This document shows positions 1 through 8,028 of a stretch of 64,000 nt of DNA, in pieces (position 1 is the first letter of the stretch; every line of letters starts with the position of its first letter). The position numbers were made by a program, and so were the translations under genes. The stretch lies in NCBI GenBank assembly GCA_013285685.1, contig JABDHD010000004.1, positions 1 to 64,000 of the forward strand. Reading direction: 5' to 3'. The stretch comes from Bacteroidota bacterium (GTDB taxonomy: Bacteria > Bacteroidota > Bacteroidia > Sphingobacteriales > Sphingobacteriaceae). The notes under the pieces were generated by a model. That model was not told the origin of the DNA and did no database searches. It saw only the letters and a list, made by a program, of their open reading frames with translations.

Positions 1-920
1 ACAAAGGTTGGCCCATTAAAATCCGAACCAAAACCCGAACCGATACTAACCGGCGTACCACTGCCAGCCGGGATTTCATAAACCGCATTATAGCTTATAT
101 CGGTCACGTAAACATTTCCGGCGGCATCTACGGCTACGCCTAGTGGTTCAGCGAAGCCCGAACCGATACTAACTGCCGCACCGTTGCCGACCGGGATTTT
201 ATAAACCGCGCTATTGCCAAAATCAGCCACATAAACGTTTCCGGAGGCATCTACTGCTACTCCGCAAGGGTTGAAAAAACCCGAACCGATACGAACCGGC
301 GTACCATTGCCGCCCGGAATTTTATAAACCGCGCTGTTGCCCAAATCAGTTACATAAACGTTTCCGACGGCATCTACGGCTATGCCCGCTGGTTTGATAA
401 AACCCGAACCGATACTAACCGGCGTACCATTGCCAGCCGGGATTTTATAAACCGCGCTTTTGCCATCGTCAGCCACATAAACGTTTCCGGCGGCATCTAC
501 CGCTACGCCTTCCGCTAATAAAAAACCCGAAGCGATAATAACCGGCGTGCCACTGCCGGCCGGTATTTTATAAATCGCGTTATCACCGCTAGCCATATAA
601 ACGTTTCCGGCGGCATCTACGGCTATGCCCAGTAGTGCGGGAAAACCCGAGCCGATGACTGAGGGGATGCTTTTATAAGCCTGTGCCGCTATATTGCTGC
701 TTGTTGGCACGAGCGCCGTAATAGCAGTGCCAATTACATACGTTTGCGGGCTGCTATAGCTAAGGGTGGGCGCCTGCGCAAATAGTTTTAAAGGAAGAGC
801 CATTATTAAGAAAATGACCAGCAACCGGCATTCCTTCAAAAAACAGGAAACTACAGGGCTGATGACAGCAGATGGATAGCCTCCATTGTTTTCAGCTGAT
901 TTCGAAAATAACGTTTTCAT
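1..920 (-). CDS. Secreted NHL-repeat beta-propeller protein (C-terminus beyond window)
   Basis: The frame opens at the ATG at 920 and is still open at base 1, so only the N-terminal 306 codons are visible. A basic stretch followed by a hydrophobic segment ending in LKLFAQ (about residues 32-49) looks like a signal peptide. A linker, YSSPQTYVIGTAITAL, resembles the start of putative Ig-like domains in Bacteroidota surface proteins. At least five near-identical repeats of about 41 residues follow, each with AVDA-x-GNVY-[VM]-[AT] and then AVYKIP, which is the NHL blade signature. The DNA repeats are nearly as conserved as the protein, which suggests recent internal duplication. Likely an extracytoplasmic binding or scaffold propeller; ligand unknown. 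Confidence 0.85.
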   Translation of the reverse strand, partial: MKTLFSKSAENNGGYPSAVISPVVSCFLKECRLLVIFLIMALPLKLFAQAPTLSYSSPQTYVIGTAITALVPTSSNIAAQAYKSIPSVIGSGFPALLGIAVDAAGNVYMASGDNAIYKIPAGSGTPVIIASGFLLAEGVAVDAAGNVYVADDGKSAVYKIPAGNGTPVSIGSGFIKPAGIAVDAVGNVYVTDLGNSAVYKIPGGNGTPVRIGSGFFNPCGVAVDASGNVYVADFGNSAVYKIPVGNGAAVSIGSGFAEPLGVAVDAAGNVYVTDISYNAVYEIPAGSGTPVSIGSGFGSDFNGPTF

Positions 921-1124
921 AAGGTTTTGATTAAAGAATAAGTGTCGTGATATTGATTTTTGGACATTAGTCGACAACAAAATCGCGGGGACGTTATTAC
1001 GTTTTAATATCAGGTTAATATTTCGGTTGAAGTTGTCGGTTTGTGTTTCCATTTTTGATAGTTAATGCCTGGTAGAATCCACCAGTATGTACCATCAAAA
1101 TTGGGTAGACATTTTATGCCATAC

Positions 1125-1158
1125 AATGACATATACATGCCTAATTGTATATGTCATT
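1125..1158. terminator. Perfect 13-bp hairpin with T-run, downstream of the response regulator gene
   Basis: Arms AATGACATATACA and TGTATATGTCATT are exact reverse complements around an 8-base loop. The T-run lies on the plus-strand side (1157-1160). The hairpin sits 47 bp past the stop codon of the minus-strand response regulator gene and upstream of the NHL gene, so it may end the regulator transcript even though the minus strand has no clear T-tract after the stem. An operator role is possible. Confidence 0.5.
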
Positions 1159-1204
1159 TTTCCGTAATAGCAGGAACTTGTGTTGATTGTGAGGCGCTGA
1201 TAAA

Positions 1205-1852
1205 CTACAAAAGCCTGTATTTTATTGCTTTTACAACAGCTTCGGAACGGGAATTTACCTGGAGTTTTTCGTAAATACTGCGGATATAATTACGGACGGT
1301 GTCAACCGCTATAAAATATTTTTCGCCGATCATTTTGTAGGTAAGCCCCTCAACGAGACCTTCAAGTACTTCGGTTTCCCTTTTATTCAGATTGATCTTT
1401 TCTTCGGGTGCCGAATAGTTTAATTTCATTAAGCCAAAAACCTTCCGGGCAATGGATGGCGACATTGGCGAGCCCCCGTCGCATACCTGCCTGATGGCTT
1501 CCATAATGCTTTCGGGCGATGCATTTTTTAACAAATAACCGGATGCACCCGCTAAAATGGCCTCCAGTACTTTATATTCATCCTCCAGTATCGTAAGCAT
1601 AATGACATGAATATTGGCGGTTTTATCGTTCTTCTTGATCAGCCGCGTGCATTCTATACCATTCATTTCAGGCAGGTCAATATCCATAAGCACCACCTCC
1701 GGCAGGATTGCTTTTATAGCTTTAAGCCCCTCTGGGCCTGTACCATAATCACCCACGCATTCAAAATCTTCTGAAAAATTAAGCAGGTATTTCAACCCTC
1801 CGCGAAAAAGCACATTGTCTTCTACAATAATAATGCGGATGGGACGGGACAT
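1205..1852 (-). CDS. NarL/FixJ-type two-component response regulator
   Basis: A 215-residue protein with an N-terminal receiver domain (about 5-120) and a C-terminal LuxR-type helix-turn-helix (about 148-212). The acidic pair E11-D12, the phosphoacceptor D57 in VVLMDIDLP, and a switch lysine in GYLLKNASP are all visible. NKRETEVLEGLVEGLTYKMI is the usual start of the LuxR helix-turn-helix. The two sensor kinases encoded just upstream are HPK7-type, the class that normally pairs with this kind of regulator, so it is probably the output of one or both. Its targets cannot be read from the sequence. Confidence 0.95.
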   Translation of the reverse strand: MSRPIRIIIVEDNVLFRGGLKYLLNFSEDFECVGDYGTGPEGLKAIKAILPEVVLMDIDLPEMNGIECTRLIKKNDKTANIHVIMLTILEDEYKVLEAILAGASGYLLKNASPESIMEAIRQVCDGGSPMSPSIARKVFGLMKLNYSAPEEKINLNKRETEVLEGLVEGLTYKMIGEKYFIAVDTVRNYIRSIYEKLQVNSRSEAVVKAIKYRLL

Positions 1853-1950
1853 GTTAAATGGAGGTATGTATTTTAACTGACGGGCACTTTAAAATCTTTG
1901 CAGCCCGGTGCAATAGTTGATAAATATAGCAAATGCCCCTTAACCCATAT

Positions 1951-1966
1951 ACGCATAAATATGCGT
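1951..1966. promoter_or_regulatory. Inverted repeat upstream of the response regulator gene
   Basis: ACGCATA and TATGCGT form a perfect 7-bp inverted repeat separated by AA, about 100 bp before the response regulator ATG and 46 bp beyond the stop of the upstream gene. The position suits an operator (perhaps autoregulatory) or a weak terminator. No T-run follows, so I favour a protein-binding site. Confidence 0.35.
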
Positions 1967-2012
1967 TTTAGAATTTTGAACAAGATAGCTTGATAATTTT
2001 AGAGTAATTTGT

Positions 2013-2507
2013 TTACCTCATCGCCTCCATAATAGGCATAATATCGCAAAGAAAGCTTTCGGAGCTTATTTTGCCATTTTTGTTAAACACATCATTTAGC
2101 ACGATGGTAAACCGGGCTCGTTTTAAAGTTTTTTTGTTTATCATGGTTACCGTAAACCACGCAACTACGTTAAAAGGATCTTTTTCATAGGCAAGTCCAT
2201 CGGGGAAACCTAACTTAACAATTGTCAATTGTTCCCAATTGTCAGCGAGGTCTATCCCCAGGTTCTGCCAGTACTTTTTTGCATCATCAAGCCTGTATTG
2301 TTTATAATTCCTTAAATCAATAAATGTTGCCGTGTCGGCATAAAGTTTACTTAACTCGTCCCAGCTGTTTTTCGGGTAAAGGCTAATTATGTTGTTTACC
2401 ACATCAATGTAAGGGTGTTCTTTATAAATGATACCATTTTTTTGAATGGTTTGGGCAGATGCGCTGCAAGTAAGTAGTGTGAATATCGAAATAAAAATTT
2501 TTTGCAT
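2013..2507 (-). CDS. Secreted NTF2-like (SnoaL-fold) protein
   Basis: A 164-residue protein with a clear signal peptide (residues 1-18, ending CSASAQ). The mature part has the helix-then-acidic pattern of NTF2-like domains, with NSWDELSKLYADTATFIDL near residues 47-65, a typical NTF2/SnoaL entry helix, followed by beta-rich sequence. These folds often bind small ligands or are enzymes, but no catalytic residue can be assigned here. It lies between a sensor kinase gene (71 bp upstream) and the response regulator gene, all in one direction, so it may be co-expressed with the two-component system. A periplasmic sensing accessory is a guess. Confidence 0.75.
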   Translation of the reverse strand: MQKIFISIFTLLTCSASAQTIQKNGIIYKEHPYIDVVNNIISLYPKNSWDELSKLYADTATFIDLRNYKQYRLDDAKKYWQNLGIDLADNWEQLTIVKLGFPDGLAYEKDPFNVVAWFTVTMINKKTLKRARFTIVLNDVFNKNGKISSESFLCDIMPIMEAMR

Positions 2508-2578
2508 ATGCTAATTATTGAATTGGTGAATTTTATATTCGGCAATTATTTGCCGGATTGTATTTACTTTAAAAATAT

Positions 2579-4687
2579 TCAACTTACCGGGCAGTTGAAT
2601 AAAATTTCCGTTCCGTTTTCCTTGCCGGACTTAATAAAAAGTGCTCCACCGGTCTGTTCCGCTCTTTTATGCATGTTTCTTAGGCCATTGCCTGCCTTTG
2701 CATTCGATAAATCAAAACCTACGCCATCCTCCTTTATCTCCATGATGAGCAGATTACGTCGTTTTGTCATATTAATGAGGATGTTAGACGCAGAAGCATA
2801 TTTAAAAGTATTGTTAAGCGCTTCTTTAAAAATCAGGTAAATGTTTTTCCGGGTTTCCATCGATAATACCAGCCTTAGCACCTCTTCGTCCACATCAAAT
2901 TTGAGACAGATATCTTTTACTTCTGCCAGTGGATAGGCAAATTCTCGCATCCGGTAAACAACCTCCTGCATGTTGTCGTTCTTTGGCTGAATGGTCCAGA
3001 TCATATCCTGCATTGCTGATACTGTGCCGCGTGAAGACTCGCCAATCATCGATAATATACTTTTTGTCCGCTGTGTATCAGCAAAATTATCATCCATAGC
3101 TATTTCGCTGTACAAAGCGATACTACTTAAGGCCGAACCTAACTCATCGTGAAAATCAGCTGCAATATCCGACCTTATTTTTTCCAGTTCGAGCAGTTTT
3201 TTGAACCGGTAACGCCGGTAGTAAAAGATAAAGGCAAGCAGCAGCAATGTGCTTCCTATGCCTAATAGTAATTGGTTACGGCGTTGCACATCAATCACGA
3301 GGCTTTTTAATTGGTTTTGCTGGTTAAGGCTTTGAAACCGCATACCATTAACGACATTGGCCTTATTGTAGTTTTCCAGTTTTAACCGGTTTAGCGAATC
3401 CTTTTGGCGCAGGTTATTAAGTTTAAGTTTTGTAAGTGATCTTTCTTTATTCAAATTAGCCATTTTCAACTGATCAATCCTGTTCTTATTGACCAGGTTG
3501 GCAATCTGTAGCTTTTTCAAGTCATTGTCTTTATTTAGCGACAAAATTTGCTGTTGATTTTTTTCGGTTTCCATGTCAACCCTGTATACTGCTTCTGATA
3601 CCTGGATCCTTTCAAAGCTTGTACGGGCATTAACGCTATCCCTGATCGCGACATATTTCCCCGTATAAATATAAGCCAAACGGTAATTTTCAGTATCATA
3701 ATAACAATAAGCCAACAATTGGTAAATTGATTTTTCAGCGCCTTTAAATTTAATAGCTTGAGCCAACTTCAGCGCCTGGTTTGCAAATTGTACCGCCAGT
3801 TTGTAATCATGTTGTGCGCGGGCAATGTTGCCTAAGTTTACTTTACAATAGATTTGTAAGTCGGGATTTTTAACGGAGTCCAGTATTTGATAGGCGTTTC
3901 GCGTACAGATAGCACATTTATCAAAGTCGCGTAGATACATATATATACTGCCTAAACCGAGGTACGCCTGGGCGACCCGATTAGACTCTTCCGGCACTTC
4001 AATTAAATATCGTTTATAATAATCAAGGCTTTCCTGGTACTTCCCCTGAACAAGTTTCAACCTTCCCATAAAAAAAAACACGATGGACGATGTGTAATTA
4101 ATTTGCTGGTCTTCCTGCATCGCTTTTAACAAATATGGCTCTGACTTGTCATATTCTTCCACATCAAAATAAATTTCTGAAATCGTTCGGTTTATCCTTG
4201 ATTCTTTTTTCTTTTGATTAAGCCCAAGGCAAAGCTTTAAAGCCTTTAGGTAATTTTCCATCGCTGAAGCGTAATCGTACCTTGTAAGATATTTAGCCCC
4301 CAGCCCCATAAGATTATCCGTTTCCAGGTTTATATCAACAGCTTTCCTTGCAAATTCAACACCTTGCACATTATACTTTATAGCTTCATCAGACTTAAAG
4401 TTGCTATTTAAGTCGGCAAGCTTTAAGCAGACCCTGGCGGCCGCACTCCAGTTTTTGGCATTAACGGCCTCCAGTAATAATTGTTCGGCTTCCGATAAAG
4501 ACGTGTCTTTTAATAAAGTTTTCTTATGAAGGTATCTATGGGTTGTGTTAACCTTTAAAGGAGTTACCGGCAAAAATGTTGTTGCCTCGTGGATGCTATA
4601 AGTATTTGTATTATCAAGCCTCGCCGCATATAATACCCTTGTTGTAAGGATAACCACAAAGAAGGTAACGTAAAATTTAAAGCCCAT
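2579..4687 (-). CDS. TPR-containing sensor histidine kinase (HPK7 type)
   Basis: A 702-residue protein: signal sequence (1-22), periplasmic TPR array (about 60-360), a long lysine/leucine/asparagine-rich coiled coil (about 370-465), one transmembrane helix (about 474-492), a HisKA_3 dimerisation domain with the phosphorylated histidine in AADFHDELGSALSS, and a HATPase domain whose N-box is FKEALNNTFKYA and G-boxes DGVGFD and GNGLRNM. This is a common Bacteroidota sensor architecture in which TPRs sense a periplasmic signal. The kinase half is strikingly like that of the next gene (shared QDMIWTIQPKND), so the two are duplicates with different sensor halves. The likely partner is the regulator at 1205-1852. 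Confidence 0.93.
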   Translation of the reverse strand: MGFKFYVTFFVVILTTRVLYAARLDNTNTYSIHEATTFLPVTPLKVNTTHRYLHKKTLLKDTSLSEAEQLLLEAVNAKNWSAAARVCLKLADLNSNFKSDEAIKYNVQGVEFARKAVDINLETDNLMGLGAKYLTRYDYASAMENYLKALKLCLGLNQKKKESRINRTISEIYFDVEEYDKSEPYLLKAMQEDQQINYTSSIVFFFMGRLKLVQGKYQESLDYYKRYLIEVPEESNRVAQAYLGLGSIYMYLRDFDKCAICTRNAYQILDSVKNPDLQIYCKVNLGNIARAQHDYKLAVQFANQALKLAQAIKFKGAEKSIYQLLAYCYYDTENYRLAYIYTGKYVAIRDSVNARTSFERIQVSEAVYRVDMETEKNQQQILSLNKDNDLKKLQIANLVNKNRIDQLKMANLNKERSLTKLKLNNLRQKDSLNRLKLENYNKANVVNGMRFQSLNQQNQLKSLVIDVQRRNQLLLGIGSTLLLLAFIFYYRRYRFKKLLELEKIRSDIAADFHDELGSALSSIALYSEIAMDDNFADTQRTKSILSMIGESSRGTVSAMQDMIWTIQPKNDNMQEVVYRMREFAYPLAEVKDICLKFDVDEEVLRLVLSMETRKNIYLIFKEALNNTFKYASASNILINMTKRRNLLIMEIKEDGVGFDLSNAKAGNGLRNMHKRAEQTGGALFIKSGKENGTEILFNCPVS

Positions 4688-4881
4688 AAAAATTTATCCC
4701 CATTATTGGAATACGTGTTATCAATAGCACCGATTCTTTAAATATAATTCTAAATGTTTGCAATAGCTATTTTAAGCAAGAAAAGCTGCTGTTTTTGGAG
4801 AAACTTAGTCGTAACTGCAAAAAAATTTCTTAACGATTTTGGGACTGCCCTTAAGACACTTCAGGGTGATGGAAGATAAAT

Positions 4882-5952
4882 TCAATTTACCGGGCAACTA
4901 AACAAGATTTCCGTTCCGTTTCCTTTATTGGATTTGACGAGAAGTACCCCGCCAGCCTGCTCAGCCCTTTTACACATATTAATTAACCCGTTACCAGCCC
5001 GTGCGTTTGACACATCAAAACCAGCCCCATCATCCACTATTTCCAATTTAAGCACATTATCCTGCTTAACCAGCTCGATACTGATAGTAGAAGCCGCAGC
5101 ATATTTGAAAGCGTTATTCAGCGCCTCCTTAAAGATGAGATAAATATTTTTTCTTATCTCCATGGGTAAAATCATCGCCTGCACGTCTTCAGAAACAGCA
5201 AATGTAAGGCTGATGTTTTTCAATTCCGCCAGGGGGTAAGCGTACTCGCGCATCCGGTAAATAACTTCCTGCATACTATCGTTTTTTGGCTGGATGGTCC
5301 AGATCATATCCTGCATGGCCGATATCGTGCCGCGGGACGATTCGCCGATGAGGGATAAGATGCTTTTTGTACGCATGTCGGCTGAACTATCCGATATAGC
5401 CATTTCGCTGTATAATGCAATACTGCTTAAGGTTGAACCCAGTTCGTCATGAAAGTCGGCAGCAATATCCGACCTTATTTTAAAGTATGCCAGTTCGGCG
5501 CTGAGTCGCTGATTTTCCAGGTCGCGGTGGATTCGTCCATTCAAAAACCAATCAGTGGTAAACTTTAATGCAGCGCTTAAAAATAAAAAAAAGAAGCTGG
5601 TAAATACGGTGCTCAAAAAATAGGATCCGAAACCAAGTTCATGACCTTTTACACGCGCCAATATATACTGCTTATAAACCAACGCGACGCCATACTTGCC
5701 AAAACCATACAAAACAATAGCGATGATTATGGTAATTGCATAGGTTCGATATCGTTTTTTAGCTAAAAACCGGGGGATTAACGCCAGGTAGTTCAGGTAA
5801 AACAAACTGATGTTTATTATAGGATACAGTAAAAATATAATCAGCAATTCTGTCGTGTTCATTTTGGTATTGCTGAGGGCAAAAAGCCAAACGCAAAGCA
5901 TAATAACGGACCAAAAAAGTGTATGCCATAATATTTGCCACTGTTGTTTCAT
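4882..5952 (-). CDS. Membrane sensor histidine kinase, paralogue of the TPR kinase
   Basis: A 356-residue protein with four predicted transmembrane helices in residues 1-135, then a HisKA_3 domain (AADFHDELGSTLSS, about 163-176) and a HATPase domain with FKEALNNAFKYA, DGAGFD and GNGLINM. It has no periplasmic domain, like LytS/YehU-style short sensors. The kinase module is nearly the same as in the TPR kinase downstream. Only 10 bp upstream of its ATG ends a decayed reg_prop sensor gene, so it may be a kinase whose former neighbour or sensory half was lost. Confidence 0.92.
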   Translation of the reverse strand: MKQQWQILWHTLFWSVIMLCVWLFALSNTKMNTTELLIIFLLYPIINISLFYLNYLALIPRFLAKKRYRTYAITIIIAIVLYGFGKYGVALVYKQYILARVKGHELGFGSYFLSTVFTSFFFLFLSAALKFTTDWFLNGRIHRDLENQRLSAELAYFKIRSDIAADFHDELGSTLSSIALYSEMAISDSSADMRTKSILSLIGESSRGTISAMQDMIWTIQPKNDSMQEVIYRMREYAYPLAELKNISLTFAVSEDVQAMILPMEIRKNIYLIFKEALNNAFKYAAASTISIELVKQDNVLKLEIVDDGAGFDVSNARAGNGLINMCKRAEQAGGVLLVKSNKGNGTEILFSCPVN

Positions 5953-5962
5953 TGTACCGAAA

Positions 5963-6423
5963 TTAATATTTTAAGGTCATTCCGTGTGCAAAATAGAAAA
6001 ATGGGGTAACAAAAGTATTGCACACCTGGTTAGGATACTTGTACATTGTAAAGCTATCTGAGGAACGGTTATACCTGGCGCAAATTGTTCCCAACATGAA
6101 ACCATAGATTTTGTTCTCATCGGATATCATGCCATATACGGCATTGTTGTAAACATATTTATCCTTGTCAACCCCGAGCGGGTAGACCCGGAGTTTATAG
6201 CATTATAACGCACCAAACCATCCGGGGTACTAATCCATACATAACCCTGGTCATCCTGCTGCACAAAGTTAATATCAACCTCCTGCGAGCCATCGCGCGA
6301 AGGCAATCCGTCTTTTTCTGTTAAATGCTCAAATTTTATATGGCCCGATTGCGCAATACCAGATTGACCGGCAACTACAAAAAATAGCAGAAAAAAGTAC
6401 TTTTTCACGATACGGCCAGACAT
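5963..6423 (-). pseudogene. Frameshifted N-terminal remnant of a reg_prop two-component sensor
   Basis: From the ATG at 6423 the frame gives a signal peptide ending GIAQSGHIKFEHLTEKDGLP, the classic opening of reg_prop hybrid sensors, and one blade (YVWISTPDGLVRYN). The original frame then stops after 98 residues. Moving one base at about 6198-6204 restores YKLRVYPLGVDKDKYVYNNA and a second blade ending YNRSSDSFTMYKYP, before a stop at 5963. The signal is thus a single-base deletion, and the remaining blades, Y_Y_Y domain and kinase are absent. Probably non-functional, though a 98-residue secreted peptide could still be made. Confidence 0.8.
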
Positions 6424-6520
6424 GATTTTAATGTTATGCTAAAGATACCGGAAATAATTAGCAAACAGGCACTTAAGCCCCAATTGGTTTTTGTTTCACT
6501 TTTTAACGCTTTAAAAACGT

Positions 6521-6694
6521 ATGAAAACTACATTCAGCTTGCTTTTTTATTTAAAAAAAGGAGACGTAAAGCCTGGTGAACAAATGCATATCCAAATTAT
6601 TGTTAGCCGTAAAGACGAGAGCAACAGTATCAAACTGAGTCCGCTAAATAATTCTAAGTGGACCAATACGCCCTTTTTTTATGCGATTTGGTGA
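6521..6694 (+). pseudogene. Arm-binding domain remnant of a Bacteroidota tyrosine integrase
   Basis: A 57-codon frame begins MKTTFSLLFYLKKGDVKPGE, the usual start of the arm-type DNA-binding domain of Bacteroidota tyrosine recombinases, and stops at 6692. The SAM-like and catalytic domains are absent. The rest of this gene-poor stretch (6424-6929) has no other convincing gene; one more short frame near 6760-6860 (VFDIEFSEDQRSRLEH) looks protein-like, but I do not recognise it. Together they suggest the scar of a lost mobile element between the kinase cluster and the MarR region. Confidence 0.6.
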
Positions 6695-6929
6695 CTAAAA
6701 TAGGGTTTTGACGTAAAAACAAAAGCCTGTAATTTCTTGATTATAAGTATTTTATCTGTTTTTGATATTGAATTCAGCGAGGATCAAAGGAGCCGGTTAG
6801 AACACATCGCTGCAATTTTAAGGGTATCCGGGAAATCTATAAGAAGAAATAAAGGGTACTTTTCGTAACGACGCTGTCATTTCTCGTTCCACTTAAAGCG
6901 CAATGAATTAAATGAGTATAAGGCACGTT

Positions 6930-7391
6930 TTAGTGCAACGAAAGGTATACCCTTCTGCTTAGGAGCACAAGCGTGTAACTGTACCCAACCAGGCCGCTTT
7001 GAAACAGAACGGTTTGCATTGCGAGGGAGCCAACTTGCACACTATATTTCGCCAAAGTATAGCTAATCAACGTAAACAGGTAAGCGCCGAACCGGTAAGC
7101 ATCCAGCTTATAACATGAGTTGACCGGTTTTTCAAAAACAACATAAAGCAATACAATAACAACCAATTCCCTGGTAAACAGGCAAATTAAAAATACCCAT
7201 TTTCCCGAAGGATTCACCATAAAAAGCCCGGTTGAAGACACTATTAGCCTGATTAAGTTCAGGCCCGACCACAAGCAAAAGCTTACATCCAGGCTACTAA
7301 CGACCAATTTAAGAAACCGGCCATAACTAACTGCTTTAAAAACAGAAGCCAATAATTTGGATAATATTGCAGAGATCATTGGGATTGGCAT
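6930..7391 (-). CDS. Hypothetical integral membrane protein
   Basis: A 153-residue frame with about four hydrophobic segments (roughly residues 30-55, 62-82, 100-122 and 128-148) and few charges, consistent with a small inner-membrane protein. I do not recognise a family. I start it at the ATG at 7391, because the longer GTG start at 7418 falls inside a terminator hairpin. The ATG at 7379 is also possible. It lies directly behind that terminator, with no obvious promoter, so expression and even reality are uncertain. Confidence 0.4.
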   Translation of the reverse strand: MPIPMISAILSKLLASVFKAVSYGRFLKLVVSSLDVSFCLWSGLNLIRLIVSSTGLFMVNPSGKWVFLICLFTRELVVIVLLYVVFEKPVNSCYKLDAYRFGAYLFTLISYTLAKYSVQVGSLAMQTVLFQSGLVGYSYTLVLLSRRVYLSLH

Positions 7392-7403
7392 TGATTTAAA
7401 AAT

Positions 7404-7428
7404 GATCAGGCGGGCCACCCGCCTGATC
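7404..7428 (-). terminator. Rho-independent terminator after the isochorismatase-like gene
   Basis: GATCAGGCGGG and CCCGCCTGATC form a perfect 11-bp GC-rich stem with a 3-base loop. Read on the minus strand it starts 8 bp after the TAA of the isochorismatase-like gene and is followed by A and a run of five T. This is a textbook intrinsic terminator and closes the MFS-hydrolase transcription unit. Confidence 0.88.
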
Positions 7429-7435
7429 CGTTAAC

Positions 7436-8014
7436 TTAATTTAAAGTTGCTATCCATTCATCAGTTGTTAATACTTCACCAGAAAAAGGGAACACTTTTT
7501 TAATTAAAAAATCATGCACCTCCGGTTCCGGGTCAGCACAAGCGTCGGAAAGGACGGTCATGTGGTAATCCCGGTCAGCTGCCTCCCTTAGGGTACTGAG
7601 TACAACCCCGGTCGTCGAAAATCCTGACAATACCAATGACTCGGCTTTATGGGCGCGGAGAATCATCTCCAGGTCACTGCCGGCAAAGGCGCTTACCCGT
7701 TTCTTGTGGACAATAATATCAGTTGGCAGCGGTTCGACAGCCTGGTGCACCGATGTGCCTTCATGGGAATGGGTGAACATCACCTTGCTTTCTTTAATAG
7801 CTCCAAAGCGCACATGTGCCGGATGAATTTCGGGATGACCCTCGCGAAAAGCCAGGGTTACATAAACTACAGTTACGCCTGCTTTTCGGGCGGAAACAAT
7901 TGCTTTTTCAATTTTCGTTAATAACGGTTCCGGATCGGGCAGGTAGCCCATCATCGTTTTCTGGATGTCCATCACCAGGAGGACGGTTTTACTGTTTTTT
8001 GAATTGTTCATCAT
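7436..8014 (-). CDS. Isochorismatase-fold protein lacking the catalytic cysteine
   Basis: A 192-residue cysteine-hydrolase-superfamily protein. The family aspartate (D16, LLVMDIQ) and lysine (K104 or K105, VHKKRVSAF) are present. In the nucleophile segment GFSTTGVVLST the position that holds Cys in nicotinamidases and similar hydrolases is Val (about V137). Nucleophile-less members exist (isochorismatase EntB and PhzD have Gly), so the protein could use water directly or have another role. The gene lies 14 bp after the MFS gene in one direction, and its closest relative in the window is at 10974. Substrate unknown; perhaps a compound also exported by the MFS protein. Confidence 0.85.
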   Translation of the reverse strand: MMNNSKNSKTVLLVMDIQKTMMGYLPDPEPLLTKIEKAIVSARKAGVTVVYVTLAFREGHPEIHPAHVRFGAIKESKVMFTHSHEGTSVHQAVEPLPTDIIVHKKRVSAFAGSDLEMILRAHKAESLVLSGFSTTGVVLSTLREAADRDYHMTVLSDACADPEPEVHDFLIKKVFPFSGEVLTTDEWIATLN

Positions 8015-8028
8015 GATTATAAATTAAA

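Noticed and set aside
1065-1274. 69-residue plus-strand frame before the response regulator gene
   Set aside because: It runs across the perfect hairpin and into the antisense of the regulator gene, with no recognisable protein features.
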